From NCBI RefSeq assembly GCF_008247605.1, contig NZ_CP043420.1, positions 1,612,001-1,676,000 of the forward strand: DNA of 64,000 bases, in the 5' to 3' direction. The notes beneath the pieces are model-generated. The model had not been told where the DNA came from and searched no databases. It saw nothing but the letters and a program-made list of their open reading frames with translations. A program made the position numbers and the translations under genes. Positions 45,102-55,330 of this stretch are shown piece by piece. The DNA comes from Kushneria phosphatilytica (lineage in GTDB: Bacteria > Pseudomonadota > Gammaproteobacteria > Pseudomonadales > Halomonadaceae). Within the stretch, counting starts at the first letter, position 1, and each line of letters begins with the position of its first letter.

Positions 45102-45812
45102 ATGCAGCCCCAGCCGACCTATCTGTTACATCGCAGGCCCTACCGGGAAACCAGCGCTCTGGTTGATCTGATCAGTGCCGAATACGGCCGTGTTCGAGCC
45201 GTGGCACGTGGCGTCATGCGGCCTGGCAGCAAGGCGCGCCATCGGCTTCAGCCGTTTTCGCCACTTCATCTGACCTGGACGGGCAATGGTGAGCTCAAGA
45301 CATTGCGCCTGATCGAGTCAGGAGGGCCGGGGGCGATGCTGGCTGGTGAAGGACTGTTGTGCGGTTTTTATGCCAATGAGCTGCTGACCCGCTGTCTGCC
45401 GCTGGAGTTGCCGGCACAGCGGGTTTTCATCTTTTATGCTTCATTGCTTGAAGCGCTACCGGTACCTTCACGACGAGCAGCAGTATTACGGCGTTTCGAG
45501 ATCACTCTACTCGAGAGCCTGGATGCCGACCCGGTATTCCTCACTGAAACGGATACGCCGCTCGATGCCTCGACGCGCTATGTTTACCAGGCGCACTGGC
45601 GTCGCTTTCGACCTGCCCATGCAGAAGAGCCAGGGCTGGATGGACGCGCTCTGCTATGGCTTGCGCGCGATGACTGGGAAGCTCCCGGTCTGGCGGGTGT
45701 TGCACGTTCACTGACTCGTGCTGCACTGGCGCCTTTGCTGGGTGATCGTCCGCTGCGATCCCGCGAGCTGATGCAGGATCTGCTTCTGCGTCGCCGCCAG
45801 CGTCAAACGTGA
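45102..45812 (+). CDS. recO: DNA repair protein RecO
   Basis: Acts with RecF and RecR to load RecA on gapped DNA. The 236-residue product begins MQPQPTYLLHRRPYRETSALVD, the usual OB-fold start, and includes VARGVMRPGSKARHRLQPF and the helical C-terminal region around RELMQDLLLRR. The cysteines of a zinc finger are not seen, as in E. coli RecO. The ATG at 45102 is preferred because GGAG lies seven bases upstream; 45087 is in frame too. Confidence 0.94.
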   Translation: MQPQPTYLLHRRPYRETSALVDLISAEYGRVRAVARGVMRPGSKARHRLQPFSPLHLTWTGNGELKTLRLIESGGPGAMLAGEGLLCGFYANELLTRCLPLELPAQRVFIFYASLLEALPVPSRRAAVLRRFEITLLESLDADPVFLTETDTPLDASTRYVYQAHWRRFRPAHAEEPGLDGRALLWLARDDWEAPGLAGVARSLTRAALAPLLGDRPLRSRELMQDLLLRRRQRQT

Positions 45813-45905
45813 TAACCGCTCGGCATCTTTCTGCCTCGGGCTGGGCGTCAATCTGTGGGTTACCTCGCATTCTTCATTTCCTGAAAGCGGTTCAAGGAGT
45901 TTTAC

Positions 45906-46703
45906 ATGCATCCGCCACGTATCCAGCTGGGCGTCAATATCGATCATGTGGCTACCCTGCGCCAGGCGCGCGGTACGCGTTTCCCCGATCCCATTCAGGC
46001 AGCATTGCTGGCCGAAGAGGCCGGAGCCGACGGGATTACCCTGCATCTGCGTGAAGACCGAAGGCATATTCAGGATCGTGATGTCGAGTTGATGTGCCAG
46101 GTACTCAATACCCGCATGAATCTCGAGATGGCGGTAACCGAAGAGATGTTGGCGTTGGCCGAGCGTATCAGACCTGCACATATCTGCCTGGTGCCGGAAA
46201 AACGGGCCGAGCTGACCACTGAAGGTGGGCTTGACGTGGCTGGTGATCGTGACCGGATTGGTGAAGCGTGCCGGCGGCTGGCGGCAGCTGGCTGTGAAGT
46301 CTCCCTGTTCATCGACCCGGATCCTGAACAGATTCGTGTGGCGCATCAGTTGGGAGCCCCGACCGTTGAGCTGCATACCGGTGAATACGCCGAGGCCAGC
46401 GGTAGGGACGCCCGGGTAGCCCATGCCCGGGTAGCTGCTGCAGCCGAGCTGGCTGCAGAGCTTGGGCTGATCGTCAATGCCGGGCATGGTCTGCACTATC
46501 ACAACGTCGAGGCGATCGCGGCCATCGGTGGTATCAATGAGCTTAATATTGGCCACTCGATCATCGCCCGATCACTATTCGTGGGCCTCAAGGAAGCTGT
46601 CGTGGAAATGAAGCGATTGATCATTTCCGGGCAGGAGGCCGGGCTGGTACAGGCAATTGAAGCGCACGAACATGATCATGACGCGGACCATCCTGATCAC
46701 TGA
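45906..46703 (+). CDS. pdxJ: Pyridoxine 5'-phosphate synthase PdxJ
   Basis: Condenses 1-deoxyxylulose 5-phosphate with aminoacetone phosphate to form pyridoxine phosphate. The 265-residue TIM barrel shows [17 protein letters not shown] at the start, [35 protein letters not shown] and [11 protein letters not shown], all typical. The ATG follows AAGGAG. Its place after era-recO is conserved. Confidence 0.97.
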   Translation: MHPPRIQLGVNIDHVATLRQARGTRFPDPIQAALLAEEAGADGITLHLREDRRHIQDRDVELMCQVLNTRMNLEMAVTEEMLALAERIRPAHICLVPEKRAELTTEGGLDVAGDRDRIGEACRRLAAAGCEVSLFIDPDPEQIRVAHQLGAPTVELHTGEYAEASGRDARVAHARVAAAAELAAELGLIVNAGHGLHYHNVEAIAAIGGINELNIGHSIIARSLFVGLKEAVVEMKRLIISGQEAGLVQAIEAHEHDHDADHPDH

Positions 46704-46719
46704 GAGGGTCGCGTCGCCC

Positions 46720-46748
46720 CTGACGCACCCGGGGTGGGCGGGTATACT
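46720..46748 (+). promoter_or_regulatory. Candidate promoter for cysM
   Basis: CTGACG (46720-46725), a 17-bp GC-rich spacer and TATACT (46743-46748). Transcription would begin about 65 bp before cysM. Confidence 0.5.
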
Positions 46749-46820
46749 GACAGACACCGCTCAGGCACGGCCTGAAGCAGGGATCATGGACGCCAGGCAG
46801 ATGTGGGACAGGAGAAGGTA

Positions 46821-47720
46821 ATGGTCTATCCGACCCTCGAGCAGACAGTGGGCAATACCCCTCTGGTTCAGCTCAAGCGGATCACCGCTGGTCGCAACAA
46901 CGTACTGCTGGCCAAGCTGGAAGGTAACAATCCCGCCGGGTCGGTCAAGGACAGGCCGGCACTGTCGATGCTGGCGCATGCCGAAGCTCGAGGAGAAATC
47001 GAGCCCGGCGATACACTGATCGAGGCGACTTCCGGAAATACGGGAATTGCGCTGGCGATGGCCGCTGCCATCAAGGGATACCGCATGATGCTGATCATGC
47101 CGGAAACCGCCAGCGCCGAACGCAAGCAGGCCATGGCTGCCTATGGGGCAGAGCTGATCGAAGTGACCGGTGAAGAGGGCATGGAAGGTGCTCGTGATCT
47201 CGCCCAACGCATGATTGCCGAAGGGCGAGGCAAGCCCCTGGATCAGTTCGCCAACCAGGATAATCCGCTTGCACATTACGAAACCACGGGGCCGGAACTA
47301 TGGCGCCAGACCGAAGGTGCCATCACCCACTTTGTCAGTTCGATGGGCACGACCGGCACCATCATGGGGGTATCGCGTTATCTGAAAGAGTGTAACGAAA
47401 CGGTGCAGATCATCGGTTTACAACCCGAAGACGGCGCAAGGATTGCCGGTATACGCCGCTGGCCCGAAGCCTATCGTCCCTCGATCTTCGATGAAGCTCG
47501 TGTGGATCGCGTGCTGGATATCGGTCAACAGGAAGCGGAAGAGCAAATGCGTCGCCTGGCGCGTGAGGAAGGCATTCTGGCCGGCGTTTCTTCCGGGGGC
47601 GCACTGGCAGGGGCCTTGCGTATTGCCGAGGAGGTCGAAAACGCCGTGATTGCCTTTATTGTTTGTGATCGGGGGGACCGCTACCTCTCCACCGGTCTCT
47701 ATGCGCCTGAGCGGTCCTGA
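46821..47720 (+). CDS. cysM: Cysteine synthase B
   Basis: A PLP enzyme making cysteine from O-acetylserine and sulfide or thiosulfate. The 299-residue protein begins MVYPTLEQTVGNTPLVQL; the PLP lysine is in NPAGSVKDRPA, the phosphate loop in EATSGNTGIA and SSMGTTGTIMG. The RxxPEAY-like segment (RRWPEAYRPSIFD) is typical of CysM rather than CysK. The ATG at 46821 follows AGGAGAAGG. It leads the cysM-rlmD-relA-mazG set known from Pseudomonas. Confidence 0.95.
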   Translation: MVYPTLEQTVGNTPLVQLKRITAGRNNVLLAKLEGNNPAGSVKDRPALSMLAHAEARGEIEPGDTLIEATSGNTGIALAMAAAIKGYRMMLIMPETASAERKQAMAAYGAELIEVTGEEGMEGARDLAQRMIAEGRGKPLDQFANQDNPLAHYETTGPELWRQTEGAITHFVSSMGTTGTIMGVSRYLKECNETVQIIGLQPEDGARIAGIRRWPEAYRPSIFDEARVDRVLDIGQQEAEEQMRRLAREEGILAGVSSGGALAGALRIAEEVENAVIAFIVCDRGDRYLSTGLYAPERS

Positions 47721-47724
47721 CATC

Positions 47725-49137
47725 ATGGCGAAACTGGGAGTACGTCGACCCGTTGCCGAGCGGCAGAAACGTCGGCGTGGCAAGAATGCCGGAGAATGCC
47801 GCCGGCAGGAAGAAGACGGACTGCTGACGATTGAACGTCAGGCCCATGATGGTCGCGGTGTCACCCGCAACGCGCACGGTAAAACAGTATTCGTTGAACG
47901 TGCGTTACCGGGGGAGCGGCTGATCCCGGCCGTGCATGCTGAACATCGTCGTTATGACGAAGCTCATGTACGTGAGTTACTGGCAACGGCTCCCGAGCGT
48001 GTGACCCCTCATTGCAGACATTTTGGTCAGTGTGGTGGCTGTGATCTCCAGCATCAGGCGCTGAGTGCCCAGCAGGCCCACCGTCAGGCGGTACTGGTCG
48101 AACAGTTCGCTCATCATGATTTGACACTGCCGGATGTGGAGCTGATCAGTTGCGATGATGATCGATCCGGTTACGGCTACCGGCGCCGTGCTCGTCTGGG
48201 TGTCCGAGTAGATCATGAAGCAGCGCTTTATTTCGGGTTTCGTCGCCGTGGCCAGGACATGCTTTTCAACATTGAGCAGTGTCCGATTCTGGTACCCCGA
48301 CTGGAAGCACTGCTGTTGCCTCTGCGACGTCATCTCGACCAGCTCGAGGCGCCGCGCCGAGTGGGGCATGTTGAGTTGTTGCAACTCGACGATCAGTGCT
48401 GTCTGAGTATTCGCCAGCTGCGTGAAGTACCCGGTGATATTGAGCGCTGGCGTCGCTTTGCCGCAGAGCACCAGCTGGCACTGGTGATGAATATCGGGCG
48501 GGATGACATGACCAGTCACCGGTTGGATAACGGAGCGCCATTGCAACAGACGCTGGAGGTTGGCCAAAAGCGCGAGAAGGTGACGCTTGAGCTTTCTCCT
48601 GGCGACTTCCTGCAGGCCAATGCAGCGGTCAACCAGGCATTGGTGGATACAGTGCTCGACTGGAGTGCCGTGACAGCCGAAGAGTTGGTATTTGATCTTT
48701 TCGCGGGTATCGGCAATTTCAGTCTGCCACTGGCCGCGGCCGGAGCATGCGTTACTGCCGTGGAGGGGCGAGCTTCCATGGTGGAAAGCCTTCGTCGTAA
48801 CGCCGAGCTGAATGGGCTGTCACAACAATTGACGGCCACGCGCGCCGATCTGGGGGAGCCACAGGTACTGAAGGACGAGTCGTTGAGTAAGGCCGGGCTG
48901 GTGGTGCTTGATCCACCTCGTCACGGGGCACGGTCGATTGTTTCGCGACTGGCGGTGGCTCGTCCCGAGCGTGTGATTTACGTCTCCTGCGATCCAGCCA
49001 CACTGGCGCGCGATGTACGGACGCTGGTCGATGGTGGTTATCGGATTGAGCGGGCAGCCGTCGTGGACATGTTTCCACAAACCGCTCATCAGGAAAGTGT
49101 ACTGCTGCTCAGGCGAACGGACCGGACAGCAATATAA
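47725..49137 (+). CDS. rlmD: 23S rRNA (uracil(1939)-C5)-methyltransferase RlmD
   Basis: An S-adenosylmethionine-dependent RNA methyltransferase with an iron-sulfur cluster, 470 residues. An N-terminal TRAM domain is followed by cluster cysteines (HCRHFGQCGGCDLQ and EQCPIL), then the Rossmann methyltransferase domain with FDLFAGIGNFSLPLA, LDPPRHGA and VSCDPATLARD, whose Cys is the nucleophile. The start at 47725 lies four bases after the cysM stop; the upstream frame overlaps cysM and is not expected to be used. Confidence 0.95.
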   Translation: MAKLGVRRPVAERQKRRRGKNAGECRRQEEDGLLTIERQAHDGRGVTRNAHGKTVFVERALPGERLIPAVHAEHRRYDEAHVRELLATAPERVTPHCRHFGQCGGCDLQHQALSAQQAHRQAVLVEQFAHHDLTLPDVELISCDDDRSGYGYRRRARLGVRVDHEAALYFGFRRRGQDMLFNIEQCPILVPRLEALLLPLRRHLDQLEAPRRVGHVELLQLDDQCCLSIRQLREVPGDIERWRRFAAEHQLALVMNIGRDDMTSHRLDNGAPLQQTLEVGQKREKVTLELSPGDFLQANAAVNQALVDTVLDWSAVTAEELVFDLFAGIGNFSLPLAAAGACVTAVEGRASMVESLRRNAELNGLSQQLTATRADLGEPQVLKDESLSKAGLVVLDPPRHGARSIVSRLAVARPERVIYVSCDPATLARDVRTLVDGGYRIERAAVVDMFPQTAHQESVLLLRRTDRTAI

Positions 49138-49163
49138 CGAGGCTGGCAATTCGGGAGCATCCC

Positions 49164-51434
49164 ATGGTCAAGGTGCGGGAAGATCAGCCATTGGACAGTC
49201 AGGGGCGCATCGATATTGCGACCTGGCTGGCTCGTCTGCAGGAAGAAGTGGTGCTGCGTGAGCCTGAACGGCTCGAAGAGGCCTGTCGGTTGGCAAGTGC
49301 CCTGTCGGAAAAAGCCGAACAGGAGCAACCGGGTTGGCGTAATCCGGGGGCTAGCCTGGGAATTGGCCTTGAGATGGCCGAGATACTGGCTGGATTGCGT
49401 CTGGATCAGGAAACGCTGATCGCTGCGGTACTCTATCGTTGTGTTCGTGAAGGCTTGCTCGACTCGGCAGGTGTGGAAAAGCGATTCGGGCCGGAAGTGA
49501 CCAGCCTGATCGACGGCGTACTGCGGATGGCAGCCATTAGCCAGTTGCAGGCGCCGGACAATCAGCTCAGCCAGCACAATCAGCAGGAGAATCTGCGCAA
49601 GATGCTGGTGGCGATGGTCGATGACGTCCGTGTGGCGCTGATCAAGATCGCCGAGCGAACCTGCATGTTGCGTCAGGTACGCCATACTTCCCGCGAGCGC
49701 TGTTTGCGAATCGCACGCGAGGTCTTTGATATCTATGCCCCATTGGCTCATCGGCTGGGTATCGGACAGATCAAATGGGAGCTCGAGGATCTCTCCTTTC
49801 GCTATCTGCACGAAAACGAATACAAGGCGATAGCCCGGCAGCTGGCAGAAAAAAGGCTTGATCGTGATCGCTACATCTTCAATGTCATTGAAACCCTGAA
49901 AGAGTTGCTCGAGGCGCAGAATATTACCCGCTACGATCTCAGCGGTCGCGCCAAGCATATCTACTCGATCTGGAGAAAGATGAAGCGCAAGCGCATCGAT
50001 TTCTCCCAGGTTTATGACGTAAGGGCAGTACGTATTCTGGTCCCTGAAGTGACCGACTGCTATACGGTGCTGGGGATTGTGCATTCGCTTTGGCACCATG
50101 TTCCCAACGAATTCGACGACTATATCGCCAATCCCAAGAAAAATGGCTATCAGTCTCTGCATACGGCGGTCTTCGGTCCCGAAGGCAAGGTGCTGGAGAT
50201 CCAGATTCGGACCTTTGCAATGCACGAGGAAGCCGAACTGGGCGTATGTGCGCACTGGCGTTACAAGGGGACCGATGTCGATTCCAGAAGCCGCGGTTAT
50301 GAACAGAAGATTGCCTGGCTGCGTCAGGTATTGGAGTGGCAGGAAGAGGTCGGCGAACTGACCGATCTCCGGGAAGGGCTACAGACCGATATTGCTCCGG
50401 ATCGTATTTATGTGTTTACTCCGGAGGGGCATGTCATTGATTTACCTCGTGTTGCGACGCCCATTGACTTTGCGTACCGGGTGCATACGGATGTTGGTCA
50501 CCACTGTCGGGGCGCCAAGGTGGATGGCCGCATTGTGCCCTTGACCTATCGACTGCGTACGGGTCAGCAGATCGAAATTCTGACCGCTACTCAGGGTGGA
50601 CCAAGCAGGGACTGGCTTAACCCCTCGCTCGGTTACGTCAAGACCTCCCGAGCGCGCTCCAAGATTCAGTCCTGGTTCAAACAGCAGGCGCGTGATCAGA
50701 ATCTCGAAGAAGGGCGCACCCTGCTCGAACGCGAATTTCGGCGACTGGGGTTGGAAAAACTCGATTGCCAGAAGCTGGCGCAGGCAGTCAATTATTCGAC
50801 CCCGGATGATATGTACGCGGCCATTGGCGCTGGCGATCTGCGTATAGGGCAGGTGCTTTCCCAGGCACAGCAGCTCTTCGGTGAACACGATGAGGACGAA
50901 GAGCAGATCGACCGCCTGCTGACACGCCCACGCAAGCAGCACAAGGGTACCGAAGGCGCCGATACCATTACCGTACTGGGAGTGGGTAACCTCAAGACGC
51001 AGATGGCCAACTGCTGTCACCCTGTGCCGGGAGATCAGATACTGGGCTTCATCACCCATGGTCGTGGTGTCACCGTTCATCGCCAGGATTGTCCCAACAT
51101 CCTGCAACTCAAGAGCGACGAGCCCGCGCGTATCGTTCAGGTGGAGTGGGGACAGCGCCAGCCGATCCAGTATCCGGTTGATGTTGAAATTCTGGCGTGG
51201 GATCGAACCAACCTGCTGCGCGATGTGACCGGAGTGCTGTCCAACGAAAAGGTCAACGTACTCTCGGTCAATACGACTACCGATCGCGATGACAACCTGG
51301 CCACCCTGCGCCTGACGTTGGAAGTCGCCGGTCTGGAAGTGCTGGGACGTCTGTTCAATCGCATTCAGCAACTGCCCAACGTAACCGATATCAAGCGGCT
51401 TCGTCAGGGTGGTCAGCAGGAGAGCACAACATGA
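49164..51434 (+). CDS. relA: GTP pyrophosphokinase RelA
   Basis: The ribosome-associated stringent-response enzyme, 756 residues. The N-terminal hydrolase domain is degenerate: the HDxxED motif of SpoT is replaced (AAVLYRCVREGLL). The synthetase domain has GRAKHIYSIWRKM and EFDDYIANPKKNGYQSLHT, the ExDD form of monofunctional RelA. TGS (IYVFTPEGHVIDLP), a zinc-finger-like region (NCCHPVPGD) and a C-terminal ACT domain follow. The product makes (p)ppGpp on amino-acid starvation. mazG overlaps its end by four bases. Confidence 0.97.
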   Translation: MVKVREDQPLDSQGRIDIATWLARLQEEVVLREPERLEEACRLASALSEKAEQEQPGWRNPGASLGIGLEMAEILAGLRLDQETLIAAVLYRCVREGLLDSAGVEKRFGPEVTSLIDGVLRMAAISQLQAPDNQLSQHNQQENLRKMLVAMVDDVRVALIKIAERTCMLRQVRHTSRERCLRIAREVFDIYAPLAHRLGIGQIKWELEDLSFRYLHENEYKAIARQLAEKRLDRDRYIFNVIETLKELLEAQNITRYDLSGRAKHIYSIWRKMKRKRIDFSQVYDVRAVRILVPEVTDCYTVLGIVHSLWHHVPNEFDDYIANPKKNGYQSLHTAVFGPEGKVLEIQIRTFAMHEEAELGVCAHWRYKGTDVDSRSRGYEQKIAWLRQVLEWQEEVGELTDLREGLQTDIAPDRIYVFTPEGHVIDLPRVATPIDFAYRVHTDVGHHCRGAKVDGRIVPLTYRLRTGQQIEILTATQGGPSRDWLNPSLGYVKTSRARSKIQSWFKQQARDQNLEEGRTLLEREFRRLGLEKLDCQKLAQAVNYSTPDDMYAAIGAGDLRIGQVLSQAQQLFGEHDEDEEQIDRLLTRPRKQHKGTEGADTITVLGVGNLKTQMANCCHPVPGDQILGFITHGRGVTVHRQDCPNILQLKSDEPARIVQVEWGQRQPIQYPVDVEILAWDRTNLLRDVTGVLSNEKVNVLSVNTTTDRDDNLATLRLTLEVAGLEVLGRLFNRIQQLPNVTDIKRLRQGGQQESTT

Positions 51435-52282
51435 ACGAGCGTCAAACGAGCGACAGTAGCGACAGGCGTTATGACCTTTCGGATCTGTTGAAGCTGATGG
51501 CTGTACTGCGAGACCCTCAGTACGGTTGTCCCTGGGATGTGCGTCAGAACTGGGAGTCTATCGTACCTCACACGCTGGAAGAGGCTCATGAGGTGGCCGA
51601 TGCCATTGAACGGCGAGCCTTTGATGAGCTGCCCGGGGAACTCGGCGATCTGCTGTTTCAGGTGGTCTATTACGCGCGTTTTGGGGAAGAAGAAGGACGC
51701 TTTGATTTCCATGACATCGTCCATGTGCTGACGGCCAAGATGATTGCACGTCATCCGCATGTTTTTCCTGAAGGTACCCTTGAATCACGACGCGTTGATG
51801 TGACTGCTGAAGAGGTGGCGACCCGTCAGGTACACGCTCGCTGGGAATCACGCAAGGCCGAGGAGCGTGCCGAGCGTGCCGCTCACTCGGTGCTTGATGA
51901 TGTCCCCTCGGCATTACCGGCACTTGCTCGCGCCGGCAAGCTTTCCCGTCGTGTGGCACGTGTCGGTTTTGACTGGCCGGATCATTACGGTGCCCTGGCC
52001 AAGGTCCGTGAAGAGCTGGGCGAGTTGCAAGCGGAAATCGAGTCCGGGGGGCAACAGCGCTGTCAGGAGGAACTGGGAGATCTGCTCTTTGCCGTGAGCA
52101 ACCTGGCACGTCATCTTGATATTGACCCTGAACAGGCTCTACGCGGTACCAACCGTCGTTTCGAACAACGGTTCCGGCATGTTGAAGATCATTTCAGGAC
52201 TGCTGGTCAGTCACTGACTTCCGCGTCACTTGAAGAGATGGAGTCCTGCTGGCAGAACGCCAAGAGGCACGAACAGCATTAA
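51431..52282 (+). CDS. mazG: Nucleoside triphosphate pyrophosphohydrolase MazG
   Basis: A 283-residue NTP pyrophosphohydrolase with two MazG domains (about 30-120 and 175-260). The first has CPWDVRQNWESI, EEAHEVADAIE and LPGELGDLLFQVVYYARF; the second KVREELGELQAEI and EELGDLLFAVSNLARHL, carrying the ExxE-x-ExxD metal motifs. In E. coli MazG lowers ppGpp and degrades odd nucleotides, fitting the overlap with relA. Confidence 0.95.
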   Translation: MNERQTSDSSDRRYDLSDLLKLMAVLRDPQYGCPWDVRQNWESIVPHTLEEAHEVADAIERRAFDELPGELGDLLFQVVYYARFGEEEGRFDFHDIVHVLTAKMIARHPHVFPEGTLESRRVDVTAEEVATRQVHARWESRKAEERAERAAHSVLDDVPSALPALARAGKLSRRVARVGFDWPDHYGALAKVREELGELQAEIESGGQQRCQEELGDLLFAVSNLARHLDIDPEQALRGTNRRFEQRFRHVEDHFRTAGQSLTSASLEEMESCWQNAKRHEQH

Positions 52283-52391
52283 ACCGCAGGGGTGCCAGGT
52301 GATCGCAAGGCCGCGTCCGGAGAGTGACATGACATTGTGATTGCTGGCGCTGCCGTCCAGGATGAAAACAAACCACCGGAGACGAGGCGTC

Positions 52392-55097
52392 ATGAATCAG
52401 GTTTCGAAAACGTCAGTATCGGATGCTACGCCTGCCGAGGCCGGGCCTGACAATGTTTTACACGAATCACTGAGGGATAATGTTCGCATCCTCGGCGACA
52501 ACCTGGGGCGGACCATCGCCAATGACCTGGGCGATGATTTTGTTGACCGGATCGAGACCATTCGGGCGTTGGCCAAGCGTGGTCGCCGGGAGGGCCATGA
52601 AGGACGAGCTGCACTGATTGATTATCTGCGTCGTTTGCCGGAGAGCGAATTGCTACCGGTGACTCGTGCCTTCAATCAGTTTCTCAACCTTGCCAATATT
52701 GCCGAGCAGCACTATCGCTCACGCTTTCGTCGTGTCGAGGATTATCGTCCCGGTTTTCAGCCTCGTCTGGATGAATTGTTCCAAAGGGTTCAAGAGGCGG
52801 GACATGACACCCATTCGCTGGTTGAACGGTTTGCCAGCATGCGTATTGATCTGGTACTGACTGCGCATCCCACCGAAGTGGTCAGACGCACTCTGATTCA
52901 GAAATACGATGCCATTGACGATTGTCTTGGCGAACTTGAAACCACGGTGGATCAGCCGGAGCACGCCGAACGTGTCCGCGGCCGGCTGGCGGAGTTGGTC
53001 AGCCAGGCCTGGCATACTGATGAAATCCGCCGGGAACGTCCTACTCCAGTGGACGAGGCACGCTGGGGCTTTGCGGTAATCGAAAATTCGTTATGGGAAG
53101 CCGTCCCCCAGTTCTATCGTGATCTCGATAACCTGCTGTTGGATAACGCGGGTGAACGCCTGCCGCTGGATGCCTCACCGATCCGTTTCGCCTCATGGAT
53201 GGGGGGTGATCGTGATGGTAATCCCAATGTGACTGCCGAAGTGACCCGGGAAGTAGTCCTGCTGGGACGCTGGATGGCTGCGGATCTTTACCTGCGGGAT
53301 CTCGAGCAGCTGAAGCATGAGCTCTCGATGTGGCGTGCCACTTCGGTATTGCGTGCCGAGGCTGGCGAGGCCGCCGAGCCCTATCGTGAAATCATCAAGC
53401 GTTTGATTCGGCGTGTCGAGCTGACGCGTGATTGGGCTCAGGCACGTATTGATGGCGAACCGTTTTCCCGTCGCGAGGAGGTGATCGAAACACGGGAGCA
53501 ACTCTATGCTCCGCTACTGTCATGCTATCGCTCACTCTGTGACTGTGGCCTTGATACCATTGCCAATGGTGCTCTGCTCGATACCCTGCGGCGGGTAGCG
53601 TGCTTTGGGGTGACCCTGACCCGACTTGACCTGCGCCAGGAATCCACCCGGCACACCGCTGTTTTCGAGGAACTGCTCGATTATCTTGATCTAGGCCATT
53701 ATGGCGAGTGGGATGAGGCGCAGCGGCAGCGTTTCCTGCTTGATGAACTCGGTTCGCGGCGACCGTTGATTCCTGCACATTGGGAGTGTTCTCCCGAGGC
53801 CAGGGAGACTCTGGAGACCTTCCGGGTCATTGGCAATGAGCATGCCGAATCACTTGGCAGCTATGTGATCTCGATGGCTGGCCAACCTTCCGATGTACTG
53901 GCCGTGGCACTGCTGATGAAGGAAATGGGGGGGGATGTGCGGCTGCCCATTTCACCTCTGTTCGAAACGCTCGACGATCTTGATCGGGCCGGCGATGTGA
54001 TCGAGCAGCTACTGAAGCTGCCTGAATATCGCGGCTGGATTCAGGATCGTCAGGAAGTGATGATCGGCTATTCGGATTCAGCCAAGGATGCGGGGCAGCT
54101 GGCGGCTGCCTGGGCGCAGTATCGTGCTCAGGAACGGCTGGTCGAAATCTGCCATGAACAGGGCGTGTCGCTGACCCTCTTCCATGGCCGTGGGGGCACC
54201 GTCGGGCGTGGTGGCGGACCGGCACATGCGGCCATTCTGTCACAACCGCCGGGGTCAGTGGATAACAGTCTGCGGGTGACCGAGCAGGGTGAAATGATCC
54301 GCTTCAAGTTTGGCCAGCCCGGGATCGCGGTGCGCTCGATGGAGATCTATGCCTGTGCGGTGCTGGAAGCGACGCTACTGCCGCCTCCCCAGCCGAAGGC
54401 ACACTGGCGTGAAGAGATGGATCGACTCGCAGAAAAGGCCCATGGTGTTTATACCGGGGTGGTGCGTGAGGATCCCGACTTTGTCCCTTATTTTCGAGCT
54501 GTGACTCCGGAGACAGCGCTTTCGCGATTGCCGCTGGGCTCGCGTCCTGCCAAGCGCCGTCAGGAGGGGGGCGTCGAAACGCTGCGTGCCATTCCCTGGA
54601 TCTTTGCATGGACTCAGACTCGTCTGATGTTGCCGGCATGGCTGGGCAGCGGCGAGGCTTTTGCCGGGCGTATTGAAAGTGAAGAGGGTATGGCTCGGCT
54701 ACGCGAGATGATGAACGAGTGGCCGTTCTTCGGGACTTATCTCGACATGCTGGAGATGCTGCTGGCCAAATCCGATCTGGATATTGCAGCCTATTATGAG
54801 CATCGCCTGATTGATGAGCCTCCTCTTGTGCGTCTGGGGGAGTCGTTGCGTGACCGTTTGCGTCGCCTCATAGAGGTCCTGCTGAAGATCCGCAATCAGG
54901 AGCGACTGCTGGAAAATACGCCCTTGATTCGTCAGGCGATTGAGGTACGCAACCCATACATCGATCCGCTTCACGGCCTGCAGGCCGAGTTACTGCAGCG
55001 CAACCGGGATGCCGATGGTGCCATTTCACATGAGCTTTCGAGAGCGCTGATGGTCACCATGGCCGGGATTGCCGCCGGATTGCGTAATACCGGATAA
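52392..55097 (+). CDS. ppc: Phosphoenolpyruvate carboxylase
   Basis: Carboxylates phosphoenolpyruvate to oxaloacetate to refill the citric acid cycle. The 901-residue protein has the catalytic LTAHPTEVVRRT (His), GYSDSAKDAG (Lys), FHGRGGTVGRGGGP (Arg-rich loop) and ends in GIAAGLRNTG, the universal C-terminus of the family. The ATG at 52392 follows GGAGACGAGG; the frame upstream to 52341 is not required. It stands alone between mazG and sodA. Confidence 0.97.
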   Translation: MNQVSKTSVSDATPAEAGPDNVLHESLRDNVRILGDNLGRTIANDLGDDFVDRIETIRALAKRGRREGHEGRAALIDYLRRLPESELLPVTRAFNQFLNLANIAEQHYRSRFRRVEDYRPGFQPRLDELFQRVQEAGHDTHSLVERFASMRIDLVLTAHPTEVVRRTLIQKYDAIDDCLGELETTVDQPEHAERVRGRLAELVSQAWHTDEIRRERPTPVDEARWGFAVIENSLWEAVPQFYRDLDNLLLDNAGERLPLDASPIRFASWMGGDRDGNPNVTAEVTREVVLLGRWMAADLYLRDLEQLKHELSMWRATSVLRAEAGEAAEPYREIIKRLIRRVELTRDWAQARIDGEPFSRREEVIETREQLYAPLLSCYRSLCDCGLDTIANGALLDTLRRVACFGVTLTRLDLRQESTRHTAVFEELLDYLDLGHYGEWDEAQRQRFLLDELGSRRPLIPAHWECSPEARETLETFRVIGNEHAESLGSYVISMAGQPSDVLAVALLMKEMGGDVRLPISPLFETLDDLDRAGDVIEQLLKLPEYRGWIQDRQEVMIGYSDSAKDAGQLAAAWAQYRAQERLVEICHEQGVSLTLFHGRGGTVGRGGGPAHAAILSQPPGSVDNSLRVTEQGEMIRFKFGQPGIAVRSMEIYACAVLEATLLPPPQPKAHWREEMDRLAEKAHGVYTGVVREDPDFVPYFRAVTPETALSRLPLGSRPAKRRQEGGVETLRAIPWIFAWTQTRLMLPAWLGSGEAFAGRIESEEGMARLREMMNEWPFFGTYLDMLEMLLAKSDLDIAAYYEHRLIDEPPLVRLGESLRDRLRRLIEVLLKIRNQERLLENTPLIRQAIEVRNPYIDPLHGLQAELLQRNRDADGAISHELSRALMVTMAGIAAGLRNTG

Positions 55098-55150
55098 GTC
55101 TGGCAAGCGTTTGTTAAGGACAGCAGGAGACGAAAACCTGGCTGTCGACC

Positions 55151-55178
55151 TTGAAAAGTGCGATGAGCCTCCTAATGT
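55151..55178 (+). promoter_or_regulatory. Candidate sodA promoter
   Basis: TTGAAA (55151-55156), a 16-bp spacer and TAATGT (55173-55178). It would give a structured leader of roughly 168 nt. Confidence 0.35.
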
Positions 55179-55202
55179 AATGACCATACAGGAAGCTTGT
55201 TC

Positions 55203-55330
55203 GGGCGCCGCCAGGCGCCCGGCAGCATTTCACAGCATCACGGCAGTTCAGACTGCGCATGGCGCAGTCTCTTCTACAGCCGTTGGACGTCAGGGTTCGA
55301 GGCGTCGTTTATCCATCCGCCCAAGGGCGG
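55203..55330 (+). other. Three consecutive hairpins before sodA
   Basis: GGGCGCC/GGCGCCC (55203-55220, loop GCCA), GACTGCGC/GCGCAGTC (55251-55269, loop ATG) and CCGCCC/GGGCGG (55317-55330, loop AA). The first could end ppc transcripts; the last sits ten bases before the ribosome site. Confidence 0.5.

Noticed and set aside
49089-50255. A 388-codon minus-strand frame across relA
   Set aside because: Fully antisense to RelA, whose motifs are unmistakable; no start signal or homology is seen.
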